Of a stretch of DNA of 64,000 nucleotides, positions 1 through 9,104 are shown piece by piece; positions within the stretch are counted from its first letter, which is position 1; the number at the start of each line of letters is the position of its first letter. The position numbers and the translations under genes were made by a program. The stretch covers positions 2,170,001 to 2,234,000 of the forward strand of contig NZ_JAGIOF010000001.1 of NCBI RefSeq assembly GCF_017876535.1. Direction: 5' to 3'. This DNA is from Paeniglutamicibacter kerguelensis. Lineage in GTDB: Bacteria; Actinomycetota; Actinomycetes; Actinomycetales; Micrococcaceae. The notes below the pieces were generated by a model. That model saw only the letters and a program-made list of their open reading frames with translations. It was not told the origin of the DNA and made no database searches.

Positions 1-521
1 CCATCCATCGGCGGAATGTCGGAGATCCCCTTCTTGGGGTAGAGCACGAGGGTCTTTTCGGTGATCAGCTGGAAGGCGTCGCGGTCACCGGAAACCACGA
101 GCACGTCAAGGCCTGCGGCCTCGCCCTTGGCGGCGAGAGTGGCGATGATGTCGTCGGCCTCGTAGCCGTCCATGGTGATGGTCGGGATGTTCATGGCTTC
201 CATGACCTTTTGGATCAGGTCGATCTGCCCGTAGAACTCTTCGGGGGTCTTGTTGCGGCCGCCCTTGTACTCGGTGTATTCCAGCGAGCGGAACGTGGGG
301 GTGTCAAGGTCGAAGGCCACGGCAACGTGGGTGGGCTTCTGCTGCCGGATCATGGTCAGCAACATCGACACAAATCCATGCACCGCGTTGGTGTGCTGTC
401 CGGTGTCGATGGCGAAGTTCTCTGCCGGCAGGGCATAGAAGGCACGGAAGGCCATCGAGTGCCCGTCAATCACAAGAAGTCGCTGGGGATCGGTTGCCAC
501 AAGTTTGGTTGATTCGCTCAC
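1..521 (-). CDS. polA: DNA polymerase I, N-terminal part (5' nuclease domain), cut by window edge
   Basis: The visible 173 residues are the start of the 5'-3' exonuclease (FEN-like) domain of DNA polymerase I, which removes RNA primers and acts in repair. Seen: LLVIDGHSMAFRAFYALP near the N-terminus, a metal-site segment with VAFDLDTPTFR, and DGYEADDIIATLA followed by VVSGDRDAFQL, all standard for PolA. The start is GTG at 521 (VSESTKL...). No Shine-Dalgarno is present. A TAGGCT box lies 7 nt before the GTG, which suggests a leaderless mRNA. The gene is divergent from the thioesterase gene with only 19 nt between starts. The polymerase domain lies outside the window. Confidence 0.95.
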   Translation of the reverse strand, partial: MSESTKLVATDPQRLLVIDGHSMAFRAFYALPAENFAIDTGQHTNAVHGFVSMLLTMIRQQKPTHVAVAFDLDTPTFRSLEYTEYKGGRNKTPEEFYGQIDLIQKVMEAMNIPTITMDGYEADDIIATLAAKGEAAGLDVLVVSGDRDAFQLITEKTLVLYPKKGISDIPPMD

Positions 522-528
522 ACCTGCC

Positions 529-534
529 AGCCTA
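529..534 (-). promoter_or_regulatory. -10 box of polA, leaderless type
   Basis: TAGGCT on the minus strand, 7 nt upstream of the polA GTG, with no ribosome-binding site between. This spacing puts the transcription start at the start codon. Sequence-based inference only. Confidence 0.4.
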
Positions 535-540
535 GTTGGC

Positions 541-1059
541 ATGAGCGATAATTTCACACAACACAACGCCTCCCCGGCCGAGATGTCTGGCACCTTTACC
601 GAGGCCAGGGCGGAACACCCGAACCCCTTCGCCGGGCAGCTGGCTGCGCACGGGGTTCCCGAAGCGATGTGGCCGATGCTTGCCGCCCACGGCGTGGGCA
701 CCCTGGTGGAGAAGCTCGGCATTGTTTTCACCGAAATTTCCGCGGACCGCGTCAGCGGGACAATGCCCGTCGAGGGCAACCAGCAGGTGGCCGGGATCCT
801 GCACGGCGGGGCGTCCGTGGCACTTGCCGAGACGCTCGGTTCCTTCGCGGCCGCCGTGCACGGCGGCGGCAGGAAGCGCCCGGTGGGCGTGGACATTTCC
901 GCGACCCACCACCGCGCCGGGATTACCGGACTGGTCACCGGCGTGTGCACCCCGATCCACCTGGGCCGCACCTTGACCACCCACGAGATCGTGATCAGCG
1001 ACGAGCAGGGGCGCCGCATCTGCACCTCGCGCATCACCAACATGCTGCTCGAAGGCTAG
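541..1059 (+). CDS. Hotdog-fold thioesterase (PaaI/MenI-like)
   Basis: A 172-residue hotdog thioesterase, expected to hydrolyse an acyl-CoA such as DHNA-CoA (menaquinone pathway) or a phenylacetyl-type CoA. Seen: the hotdog core G-x-M-P-V-x-G-N-Q-Q near residue 80, then LHGGASVALAET with the catalytic acidic residue, and VGVDISATHHRAG; the order matches PaaI/YbdB/MenI proteins. The first ~30 residues are an unconserved polar tail. ATG 541 is chosen; an in-frame ATG at 505 would run into polA. It is divergent from polA and followed after 8 nt by the P-loop gene. Substrate cannot be read from sequence; MenI is one possibility. Confidence 0.88.
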   Translation: MSDNFTQHNASPAEMSGTFTEARAEHPNPFAGQLAAHGVPEAMWPMLAAHGVGTLVEKLGIVFTEISADRVSGTMPVEGNQQVAGILHGGASVALAETLGSFAAAVHGGGRKRPVGVDISATHHRAGITGLVTGVCTPIHLGRTLTTHEIVISDEQGRRICTSRITNMLLEG

Positions 1060-1067
1060 CCGGGACG

Positions 1068-1610
1068 TTGGGCGGCGATCCGCAACGAATCCTCTGCATG
1101 GGAGTCACCGGCAGCGGGAAATCAACGCTTGCCGGTGAGCTCGGCCGCATCCTGAACCTTCCGGTCCACCTTGTCGATGAGGAAATCGGCTGGCTTCCCG
1201 GCTGGGTGAACCGCAGCCCGGCCGAGCAAAAACGCCTGGCCCTGGCAACCGCCGCCACGGAACAGTGGGTCTTCGACTCGGCCTACGGACCCTACCGGGC
1301 GGAAGTGTCGTCCTTCGCCGAGCTCATCGTCTGCCTTGATTACCCCCGACTGGTCTCGCTGCGCCGTTTGATGTCTCGCTCCATCCGCCGCGTGTTGCGC
1401 CGGGAGCCGGTCTGCAACGGGAACTACGAAACATGGCGCCGCTTCCTGGGAAGGGAGTCCATCGTGCGGTGGCATTTCAAGAGTTTCCCCGCCAAGCGCC
1501 GGCAAATGCGCGAGTTGGAGGAACGCTTCGGTCCGGAACGGGTCATGCGCTTTTCCAGTCCCCGCCAAACTCAAAGGTGGCTTGCTTCGTTGGAAGCAAG
1601 CCACCTTTGA
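1068..1610 (+). CDS. P-loop NTPase, adenylate-kinase-like (FlaR/topology-modulation type)
   Basis: A 180-residue P-loop protein of the small nucleotide-kinase-like group. Seen: ILCMGVTGSGKSTLAGEL (strand 1 plus Walker A), HLVDEEIGWLPGW where these proteins bind substrate, and an Arg-rich lid-like region around residues 100-115 (RRLMSRSIRRVLRRE). The first ATG (1098) would cut off strand beta-1, so TTG at 1068, just 8 nt after the thioesterase stop, fits the fold better; that start is an inference. The substrate is unknown. The last codons lie inside a 17-bp inverted repeat. Confidence 0.75.
   Translation: MGGDPQRILCMGVTGSGKSTLAGELGRILNLPVHLVDEEIGWLPGWVNRSPAEQKRLALATAATEQWVFDSAYGPYRAEVSSFAELIVCLDYPRLVSLRRLMSRSIRRVLRREPVCNGNYETWRRFLGRESIVRWHFKSFPAKRRQMRELEERFGPERVMRFSSPRQTQRWLASLEASHL
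1571..1610. terminator. Perfect 17-bp inverted repeat ending at the stop codon
   Basis: Arms 1571-1587 and 1594-1610 pair without mismatch around a 6-nt loop. The right arm contains the TGA stop of the P-loop gene. It lies between two convergent genes and is likely a bidirectional terminator embedded in coding sequence; there is no long T tract. Confidence 0.6.
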
Positions 1611-1619
1611 GGACGGAAC

Positions 1620-2183
1620 TTAGTACTCGCGGTCCTGCCCCGGCGCCTTGATAAACGCGTACTGGGTCTCGCGGATCCCGCCGGCAAATTCCCGGCTGGA
1701 GGCCAGGCTCAGCTTGGCCGTGCCGCGCATCGCGAAAAGCGGTCGGCCACCACCGAGGATTACGGGCATCGTGTAGAGCAGCAGTTCATCAAGCAGGCCC
1801 GCGTCCGCGAATTGCCCGGCAACGGCGCCGCCTCCGACAACCCAGACGTCCTTACCGTTGGCGCTGCGGACGATGTCGCCGGCCCATTCGGTCACGTCCC
1901 CGCGCACAAACGTCAGGTCGGCACCCGGGAAAGCCGCAAGCTCGCGGTGGGTGAAAACCCACACCGGCAGTCCCGCATATGGCCATTCATCGCCGATTTC
2001 CCTGAGCATCCACGAATAGGTGTCGGCTCCCAGGACGATGGCGCCAATGTTTTCGAGGAAAGCCTCGTAGCCTTCGGCTTGGCCTTCAAAGCCGTCGAAC
2101 TCCATGAGCCAATCGAGGCGCTCGTTCTCATCGGCAATGTAACCGTCGACAGAGGCTGCTACGTAATACCTGAAGTGCGTCAT
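1620..2183 (-). CDS. Dihydrofolate reductase family protein (RibD C-terminal fold)
   Basis: A 187-residue NADPH-dependent reductase-fold protein of the RibD_C/DHFR superfamily, as found singly in many actinobacteria. Seen: an N-terminal YYVAASVDGYIADENERLDW (the S-x-DG-x-I/A signature), GAIVLGADTYSWM, WVFTHR, DVWVVGGGAVAGQF (the glycine-rich nucleotide loop) and MPVILGGGRPLF. ATG 2183 is used; an in-frame ATG at 2192 has no room for a ribosome site. The function is probably reduction of a small heterocycle or carbonyl, not riboflavin synthesis, since the true ribD is at 33314-34378. Confidence 0.85.
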   Translation of the reverse strand: MTHFRYYVAASVDGYIADENERLDWLMEFDGFEGQAEGYEAFLENIGAIVLGADTYSWMLREIGDEWPYAGLPVWVFTHRELAAFPGADLTFVRGDVTEWAGDIVRSANGKDVWVVGGGAVAGQFADAGLLDELLLYTMPVILGGGRPLFAMRGTAKLSLASSREFAGGIRETQYAFIKAPGQDREY

Positions 2184-2218
2184 GCACCCCATCCTATCCA
2201 CGAACAACCGCGACTTGG

Positions 2219-2460
2219 CTAGTGGATGCCGAGTATGCTCTCGCTTAGTGCCGGGACGATCAGGATGATGCCGAAGAGCACCACCGCGCCGCACAGGGCG
2301 AAGCAGATGTAGGCCGCGCCCTTGGCCAGGCCGGTCGAGCGATTTTCATCTCCGGCCACGGCCAGCATGCGCACACCCAGCGAGTAGGCACCCACGATGA
2401 ACAGAGCGGAAACCCAGGTGACAATGGCAACGATCAGGAATGAACCCCATTGGATATTCA

Positions 2461-2461
<1 letters not shown>
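2219..2461 (-). CDS. Small two-helix membrane protein downstream of pit
   Basis: An 80-residue protein with two hydrophobic segments (about residues 7-30 and 50-75) joined by a short charged loop (GDENRSTG). No domain is recognised. Its ATG shares one base with the pit stop codon (TAATG), so translation is probably coupled. The constant coupling to a Pit transporter suggests an accessory or stabilising role in phosphate uptake, but this is inference from position only. Confidence 0.75.
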
Positions 2462-3666
<1,205 letters not shown>

Positions 3667-3886
3667 GTAGAAACCAATCTTGGGTTACGGGCGAGGGCCG
3701 AGGCGCAAACGGTCACCTTGAATCTCCGCATTGTTTACCCAATGTTTCGGTTCCGGTCACCTAAGTCGCCAATTCATCATATGGCCTGTAGAAAACTAGT
3801 CAATTTCCGGAAAATCCGCCCAAACCCCACTTTGGCGCGTGATTAGGCAACGCAAGGCCAAGGTTGCCTATTGCGCGTGAGCTACT
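3667..3886. other. Upstream region of pit; short inverted repeat, no gene
   Basis: About 220 bases of lower GC than the flanks. It contains an 8-bp inverted repeat (TAGGCAAC at 3844-3851 and GTTGCCTA at 3863-3870, loop 11). No open frame here looks coding. Likely the pit promoter region on the minus strand. Confidence 0.3.
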
Positions 3887-4490
3887 TCACGGATCCCGCG
3901 GCTCAACCAGCCTGCCCATCAACTCAATGAGCACACGCTCCGGCACCCCGCGCGGAAGGGCCTCGACAGTGCCGCGATCGACGCCATCCGCTCGCGCAGC
4001 CCGGACGAACCACCGGAAATTCCGATCCCGGACAGCAGACGCCGGGCAACATCGGAGTCCAACTCCGGCAGGCCGCTACCCCAGTGCAGCGAGCGCTTGC
4101 CGCGGCTTTGACAATCAACAAACACAACCCGCCAAGAACGGCTTCCGTGGCCGGAACGATGGTCGAGTGCATTGCACACTGCATGGGACCCTGCCGCCAT
4201 CGGGCAGGTCATCCGATCACCCGCCGCAGGCCAGCCCTGTGGTGCGCATCGAAGCGTTTCCGGCGGCAGCCAAACGCCAGCCGGATTCGGCGAGCGCGGT
4301 GAACCCTTGCACGGCAGAGTCGAGCCTGGCATGTTGAATTCACCGCGGGGCAGCCGGGCCAGCTGCCCTCGGCCAAGCATTGGGAGCACCATCCACCTTT
4401 CCCGATACAACAAGACCGAGACACCTTGGGATTCATTCCCGTTTGTCCTGCCCGGGCAAACGCAACCGGCACGCAGAACCACGCCCGGGC
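3887..4490 (-). pseudogene. Decayed gene, possibly DUF559/AbiEi-like nuclease-fold protein
   Basis: No intact gene lies in 3667-4747, but minus-strand remnants look coding. One frame reads VFVDCQSRGKRSL, then LPELDSDVARRLLSGIGI and GSSGLRERMASI; the next frame continues VPERVLIELMGRLVEPRD and stops at 3887. Joined by a frameshift, the order resembles DUF559/AbiEi-type proteins (VDxAL...RGxxxL..., ARRLL, SGxE, then V-x-I-x-G-x-G-R-V-D), which are VSR-like nuclease-fold proteins common in Arthrobacter. The N-terminal part (about 4200-4490) is too damaged to follow. The family match is inference by eye, not a search; the pseudogene status rests on the frame break and on the stop codon near 4077. 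Confidence 0.35.
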
Positions 4491-4735
4491 CATGAACATG
4501 AATTTAGGCGCCCCCGCCGGCCACGCTCCCGACGGATTCCCCCTCGCCGCCAACCAGATCCACGACTCAACGCACAACGGCGCTCCATGTGACCGGACGC
4601 TCCGAAGCAGCCATGACTTGGAGCGCCAGCTTCGGAAAGCGCGGATCTCCAAGCCCTATGGAAATTTTCGGGCGCCGTTGAACCAATGGAGGAAATTTCG
4701 CCGGCGTTCCGGTGCACTATCCCCGTCACTGGCCG

Positions 4736-4741
4736 TAAGCT
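4736..4741 (+). promoter_or_regulatory. -10 box of the Sua5/YrdC gene, leaderless type
   Basis: TAAGCT ends 6 nt before ATG 4748, and no Shine-Dalgarno is present between box and start. This is the spacing expected for a leaderless transcript. Confidence 0.4.
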
Positions 4742-4747
4742 CGTTCA

Positions 4748-5368
4748 ATGGCACGATTTTTTGATGTTCACCCTGAAAACCCGCAGGCCCGCTCGATCAC
4801 GCAGGCCGTTGAGCTCCTGCGCAATGGCGGATTGCTCGCCTACCCCACCGATTCCTGCTACGCACTGGGCGCACAGATAGGCAACAAAGAGGCAATGGAC
4901 CGCATCCGTGCGATCCGCAAGCTGGACGACAAGCACCATTTCACGCTGGTCTGCAAGGACTTTGCGCAGCTGGGCCAATACGTTGAAGTCAATAACATGG
5001 TCTTCCGCAACATCAAGGCCGTCACCCCGGGTAGCTACACCTTCATCCTGCCCGCGACGAAGGAAGTCCCGCGCCGCCTGATGCAGGCGAAGAAGAAAAC
5101 GATTGGCGTGCGCATTCCGGACAACGCGGTGGTGCAGGCGCTGCTTGAGGAACTGGGCGAGCCCATCCTCTCGAGCACGCTGCTCCTGCCGGGCGAGGAA
5201 GAACCCATGACCCAGGGCTGGGAAATCAAGGAAGCCCTTGACCACGTGGTGGACGGCGTCATCGATTCGGGCGAATGCGGCATTGAACCGACCACCGTCA
5301 TCGACTACTCGAGCGGCGAGGCCGTCGTCGCCCGCGTCGGTCTGGGCGACCCCTCGCGCTTCGAATAG
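4748..5368 (+). CDS. L-threonylcarbamoyladenylate synthase-type protein (Sua5/YciO/YrdC)
   Basis: A 206-residue YrdC-domain protein. The family makes threonylcarbamoyl-AMP, the activated intermediate for t6A37 of ANN-decoding tRNAs. Seen: GGLLAYPTDSCYALG (the conserved YPT-x-x-Y-x-LG motif), IRAIRKLDDKHHFTLVCKDF (KxR-type basic motif near residue 55-70), PGSYTFILPATKEVPRR, and RIPDNAVVQALL. Length and motif spelling (KHHFTLVC instead of KPL) fit the YciO subgroup better than TsaC, so a true t6A role is likely but not certain. It is transcribed alone and is convergent with the VOC gene. Confidence 0.85.
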   Translation: MARFFDVHPENPQARSITQAVELLRNGGLLAYPTDSCYALGAQIGNKEAMDRIRAIRKLDDKHHFTLVCKDFAQLGQYVEVNNMVFRNIKAVTPGSYTFILPATKEVPRRLMQAKKKTIGVRIPDNAVVQALLEELGEPILSSTLLLPGEEEPMTQGWEIKEALDHVVDGVIDSGECGIEPTTVIDYSSGEAVVARVGLGDPSRFE

Positions 5369-5385
5369 AACAAACGTTCTATTCG
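5362..5385. terminator. Hairpin spanning both stop codons of convergent genes
   Basis: A 10-bp perfect stem (5362-5371 with 5376-5385) and a 4-nt loop (AAAC). The left arm contains the YrdC-gene stop (5366-5368) and the right arm contains the VOC-gene stop (5379-5381). A probable bidirectional terminator with no intergenic space. Confidence 0.6.
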
Positions 5386-5807
5386 GCGGCGCCCTGGGCA
5401 TCGGCGAGGTTGCAGACCAACTGCCAAAGGTGCCCGTCGGGGTCCGTGAATGTTCCCACATATTGCCGGCGCCCACTGACGTGCGGAATTTCGTGGGCTT
5501 CAAAGGTCCTGCCGCCGGCGGCGTGGACCACGGAAAGGATGTCGTCGACTTCCTCGGTGCTGGCGATGGCGCAGCTAAGCAAGGCGTCGCTTGCCGGTAC
5601 CGGCAAGAGCGGCGCGCGCTTGGCCTCGCGGGAGTACTTTGTGAAATCGGCGATTTCCGCGAGGAACAGCATGATCCCGGGCAGTTCAATGCAGACAATG
5701 CCCATGTCCAGACGGACGCTGTCCGCACCCAGGACCTCGCGGTAGAAGTCATGGGAGCGGGCTGCATCGGTTACCGCCAGGCTGAGTACCACGCCTTGTG
5801 TTTTCAT
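5379..5807 (-). CDS. VOC family protein (glyoxalase/bleomycin-resistance fold)
   Basis: A 142-residue single VOC-fold protein. Seen: two beta-alpha-beta-beta-beta modules, the first with VVLSLAVTDAARSHDFYREVLGA and a paired strand, the second with VVHAAGGRTFEAHEIPHV and VGTFTDPDGHLWQLVCN, the conserved C-terminal metal-ligand region. ATG 5807 is supported by GAGGG eight bases upstream. VOC proteins may be isomerases, dioxygenases or resistance proteins; the substrate cannot be assigned here. Convergent with the YrdC gene, and downstream of the aldose epimerase gene on the same strand after 19 nt, so the two may be cotranscribed. Confidence 0.85.
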   Translation of the reverse strand: MKTQGVVLSLAVTDAARSHDFYREVLGADSVRLDMGIVCIELPGIMLFLAEIADFTKYSREAKRAPLLPVPASDALLSCAIASTEEVDDILSVVHAAGGRTFEAHEIPHVSGRRQYVGTFTDPDGHLWQLVCNLADAQGAAE

Positions 5808-5826
5808 CCGGTTTTCCCTCTCTATG

Positions 5827-6762
5827 TCATTCCTGTTCCTGCGGGGCCCGGCGGTGCCGGATCCCCCAACCAACATCCCAGCTCCCCCCTGGTTCCAGCC
5901 AGCGCAGACCCATCCCGTTGTTGAATGCATCGGCCGGCGCCGTCATGGGCTCCATGGCAACGGCGTTTACGTTGCCGTCGGCGGACGGGAAATCGCTGGT
6001 TGTATACACCTGGATATAACCGAACGCCGCATCCATGGCCATTTCAACCCGGCTGCCATCCGGCGCTTCCAGGTAGTGGACGGAGCCGCCATCGACATCG
6101 CGCTGGAAATCCGTCCACACGTCGTCCAGCGCCATGGGGCCCAGGATTTGCCCCGCCCGGTAGTCCCGCGGCGTACCGTGCACGGCAGTGATTTCACCGG
6201 TGGGGATCAGCACCCCATCCACTTCCAGATGTGAATCGGCGTTGATGACAAGCTTGAGTTCCTCGGTGGGAACCTCCCCCAAGCGGAGATAAGGATGGGT
6301 TCCAACCGCCACGGGAGCCTTCCGCTGGCCGATGTTGGTCAGCCGGTGTGTCACGCGAAGGCCGTCCTGGTGCAGTTCATAGCGCACCGACGTGGACAGC
6401 TCGAAGGGGTAGCCTTCCTGCGGCCGGAGATCGGCGGCCAGCGTCAGGCTCGCGGGAGTCTGTTCGACCAGACGGTAGGCGGCATCCGCCAACAGGCCGT
6501 GGAGGGCGTGGCCGCGTTCGGGTTCGTTGATCGGAAGCCGTTGCGTGGTTCCTTCATGGGTCCAAGTGCCACCGGCCACGCGGTTTGGCCACGGAACCAG
6601 ATTCCAGCCGGCACTGAACGGCGCGGCGGAATCCGCCGGATAGTCCTGCACCAGTGAAATGCCGTCAACGCTGAGCGCCCGGAGCGTACCTCCGGTTTCC
6701 GTGACGGTTGCACGCTGGCTTCGGCCGCCGATTCCGGCCTCGAGTTCAAAGCATTCGCCCAT
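5827..6762 (-). CDS. Aldose 1-epimerase family protein
   Basis: About 311 residues of galactose-mutarotase fold, interconverting alpha and beta anomers of a sugar. Seen: ETGGTLRALSVDG, WNLVPWPNRVAGGTW (the N-R sugar-binding motif), HALHGLLADAAYRLV (HGxx catalytic His), VGTHPYLRLG (second catalytic His), and VAMEPMTAPADAFNNG, which carries the catalytic Glu. ATG 6762 gives a short N-terminus without a good ribosome site; a TTG at 6837 would add 25 residues and is also possible. The start must lie below 6845 because a terminator of pdtaR sits above it. The sugar is unknown. Confidence 0.88.
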   Translation of the reverse strand: MGECFELEAGIGGRSQRATVTETGGTLRALSVDGISLVQDYPADSAAPFSAGWNLVPWPNRVAGGTWTHEGTTQRLPINEPERGHALHGLLADAAYRLVEQTPASLTLAADLRPQEGYPFELSTSVRYELHQDGLRVTHRLTNIGQRKAPVAVGTHPYLRLGEVPTEELKLVINADSHLEVDGVLIPTGEITAVHGTPRDYRAGQILGPMALDDVWTDFQRDVDGGSVHYLEAPDGSRVEMAMDAAFGYIQVYTTSDFPSADGNVNAVAMEPMTAPADAFNNGMGLRWLEPGGSWDVGWGIRHRRAPQEQE

Positions 6763-6844
6763 CGGGGCAACATGGTTCGGCAAAGCGGGCCTTTCGTGGG
6801 CTGTGGATGATCCGGCGGCGGCCGCGACAAGGGCCAAGGTGTGA

Positions 6845-6890
6845 CTCTGGGGCCGCACGAACCGTGATTTCGGTTCATGCGGCCCCAGAG
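6845..6890 (-). terminator. Terminator of the pdtaR gene
   Basis: A long near-perfect stem: 13 bp (6845-6857 with 6878-6890), one mismatch, then 6 bp (6859-6864 with 6871-6876), loop of 6. It follows the pdtaR stop by 20 bases and separates it from the epimerase gene. Confidence 0.7.
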
Positions 6891-6909
6891 GCATTGTCTT
6901 TGTGCGTTG

Positions 6910-7530
6910 TTACTTGACCTGGTCGATCACGGTCTCTGCAACCTCGCGCATGGACAGGCGACGGTCCATGGAGGTCTTCTGGATCCAGCGGAAGGCCTCG
7001 GGTTCGGTCAAGCCCATCTTCTCGGTCAGCAGGCTCTTGGCGCGCTCGACGAGCTTGCGCGTGGCAAACTGCTCGGTAAGGTCCCCGACCTCTTTTTCAA
7101 GGGCGGTGATTTCCTCGTGGCGGGAAATGGCGATCTCGATGGCAGGAACCAGGTCGGCCGGGGTGAACGGCTTGACCACGTAGGCCATGGCGCCTGCTTC
7201 GCGGGCACGCTCAACGAGTTCCTTCTGGCTGAAGGCCGTCAGCAGGACCACCGGGGCAATGCGTTCCTTGACGATGGTCTCGGCAGCGGTGATGCCGTCC
7301 ATGACCGGCATCTTTACGTCCATGAGAACCAAGTCGGGCTTGAACTCGCGGGCGAGCTCGATGGCCTTTTCGCCATTGTCTGCCTCGCCAACCACGTCGT
7401 AGCCCTCACCGCGCAGGATTTCGACAATGTCGAGGCGGATCAAGGTTTCATCCTCGGCGACAACGACGCGGCGTGGTGCGCCATTGTTGGGCTCGGCCTC
7501 GATACGGGTGACTTCGGGCAGATCGCTCAT
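6910..7530 (-). CDS. pdtaR: ANTAR-domain response regulator (PdtaR type)
   Basis: A 206-residue two-domain regulator. Residues ~20-140 are a receiver domain: VVVAEDETLIRLDIVEIL (acidic pocket), LVLMDVKMPVMDG with the phospho-acceptor Asp, VVLLTAFSQ, YVVKPF with the conserved Lys. A coiled linker (ITALEKEVGDLTEQFATRKLVE) leads to a C-terminal ANTAR RNA-binding domain with RAKSLLTEKMGLTEPEAFRWIQ and MREVAETVI. It closely resembles mycobacterial PdtaR (Rv1626), the partner of the kinase PdtaS, which acts by binding terminator-type RNA hairpins. ATG 7530 has AAGGAG upstream. No kinase gene is nearby. Confidence 0.95.
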   Translation of the reverse strand: MSDLPEVTRIEAEPNNGAPRRVVVAEDETLIRLDIVEILRGEGYDVVGEADNGEKAIELAREFKPDLVLMDVKMPVMDGITAAETIVKERIAPVVLLTAFSQKELVERAREAGAMAYVVKPFTPADLVPAIEIAISRHEEITALEKEVGDLTEQFATRKLVERAKSLLTEKMGLTEPEAFRWIQKTSMDRRLSMREVAETVIDQVK

Positions 7531-7686
7531 CGTACTCCTTCATTCCCGGGGTGACCGGGTGAATCTTCAATACTCGGTTTCGTGGTTAAGCCTATCTGCA
7601 TGTACAGTGGTTAACCGCAAGGACGCGAGGATTTCTCAAGATAGAGATTATCCATTATGCTAATTCTTGCTTCCAATGATGTGCCC

Positions 7687-7767
7687 GCCCGAGTGGCGGA
7701 ATGGTAGACGCGCTGCACTCAAAATGCAGTATCGAAAGGTGTGTGGGTTCGAGTCCCACCTCGGGCA
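7687..7767 (+). tRNA. tRNA-Leu (CAA)
   Basis: Acceptor stem GCCCGAG pairs with CTCGGGC at 7760-7766. The anticodon stem CTGCA/TGCAG holds a loop CTCAAAA, giving anticodon CAA. There is a long variable arm and a standard T arm (GGTTCGAGTCC). No CCA is encoded. A strong terminator follows at once. Confidence 0.93.
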
Positions 7768-7772
7768 CAGAT

Positions 7773-7818
7773 AGGCTCCGATCCCTTAGTTCATAAGGGA
7801 TCGGAGCCTTTTTCTTTT
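7773..7818 (+). terminator. Rho-independent terminator of tRNA-Leu
   Basis: A 16-bp perfect stem (7773-7788 with 7794-7809), loop GTTCA, followed by a T-rich run (7809-7818). Confidence 0.92.
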
Positions 7819-8092
7819 AACTATTGCAAATCCTAATCCGAATCTTTGGCTCAAATTGGGCCGATAGGACAAAAGCGTGTCCGGCCCTGGTGCGTCGCTA
7901 CAGGCAGGGCAGGCGACTTAGGGCGGCCCGTCCAGCCAGGCTTCAGGTTCTAGGGAGGGGGTGTTCTCCGATGGCGTATCCGTGGCGGGACTATGATGGG
8001 CGCCGCTTTCGTTGTATTGGCATATGGCGCGGCCTGTGCGTGGGCAGGCAGCGTCGCCAATATCCGGCCACGATCGCCCCAGGAGGCGTGCG

Positions 8093-9069
8093 GTGAAAGA
8101 GCCTTTCGATATCTCCGAGGCTGGGCTTGGGTCTGAAGACGTGATGGATGCTTACTCCCGGACCGTTGTCGGCGTTGCCGAAGCGGTTGGGCCGCATGTT
8201 GCAGCAATTGAGATGGTGGGTGCAGGCCGCAACGGGCCGGTGCGCCTTGGCGCGGGTTCCGCCGTCGTCTTTACCGAAGACGGCTACATGCTGACCAATG
8301 CCCACGTGGTTGCCGGCGCCAGCGCCGGGCGGGCGACATTTGCCGATGGCACGGGAACGGATATCGAGATCAGGGGCGCGGACGTCCTGTCAGATCTGGC
8401 CGTTATCCGCGGATTTTCCCACAGGCCGGCCCCTGCGCGACTCGGTGACGCCGAGGGGCTGCGGGTGGGTCAGCTGGTTATCGCTGTTGGCAACCCGCTG
8501 GGCTTGGCCGGATCGGTGACTGCCGGGGTGGTCAGCGGGCTGGGGCGGTCCATCCCCGCCGCTCTTGGCCGGACCCGGCGGGTCATCGAGGACGTCATCC
8601 AAACCGATGCCGCGCTGAACCCGGGCAATTCGGGCGGGGCGCTGGCCGATGCCCACGGCCGGGTGGTCGGCATCAACACGGCAGTGGCGGGCGCGGGTTT
8701 GGGCCTGGCCGTCCCGATCAACGACACCACCCGGCGGATCATTTCCGCGCTGATAGCCGACGGGCGTGTCCGGCGCGCCTATCTGGGATTGGTCAGTTCG
8801 CCGATAGCGCTGAACGAGACGCTGGCATCGCGCATAGGCCAGCGCGAGGGACTGCGCGTTGTGGATGTCACGCCGGGTCGCCGGCGGAGAAATCCGGGTT
8901 GAAGCCCGGCGACCTGGTGCTCACCGTCGGTCAGCGCCCTGTCTCCAGTGCCGAGAGCGTGCAAAAGCAGTTGTTCGCCGAGGCCATCGGTGTGCCACTG
9001 CCCGTGACGGTACTCCGAAACGGTGCGATGGTGGATGTCATCGCCGTGCCGGTTGAGATGACGGACTAA
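8093..9069 (+). pseudogene. Trypsin-like serine protease with PDZ domain (S1C/HtrA type), frameshifted
   Basis: The first frame (8093-8902, 269 aa) carries a complete S1C protease domain: His in LTNAHVV, Asp in DVLSDLAVI, nucleophile in NPGNSGGAL. It then falls out of frame at VTPG (near 8878) and stops at 8902. The next frame continues without a break as SPAEKSGLKPGDLVLTV, a typical PDZ segment, to TAA at 9069. Restoring one base gives 325 aa. So the PDZ domain is split by a one-base deletion, or by a sequencing error. GTG 8093 is set by AGGAGG 6 nt upstream. The protein has no signal peptide or membrane helix, so a cytoplasmic protease is expected. Confidence 0.85.
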
Positions 9070-9104
9070 CGCACGGCACGCACGGACAACCCGTGGCACA
9101 ACGC

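Noticed and set aside
210..512. Plus-strand open frame of 100 codons at the left edge
   Set aside because: It lies antisense to the polA start and lacks a ribosome site and motifs.
7824..8096. Small plus-strand frame before the protease
   Set aside because: Arg-rich without motifs, and it ends inside the ribosome site and start of the protease gene.
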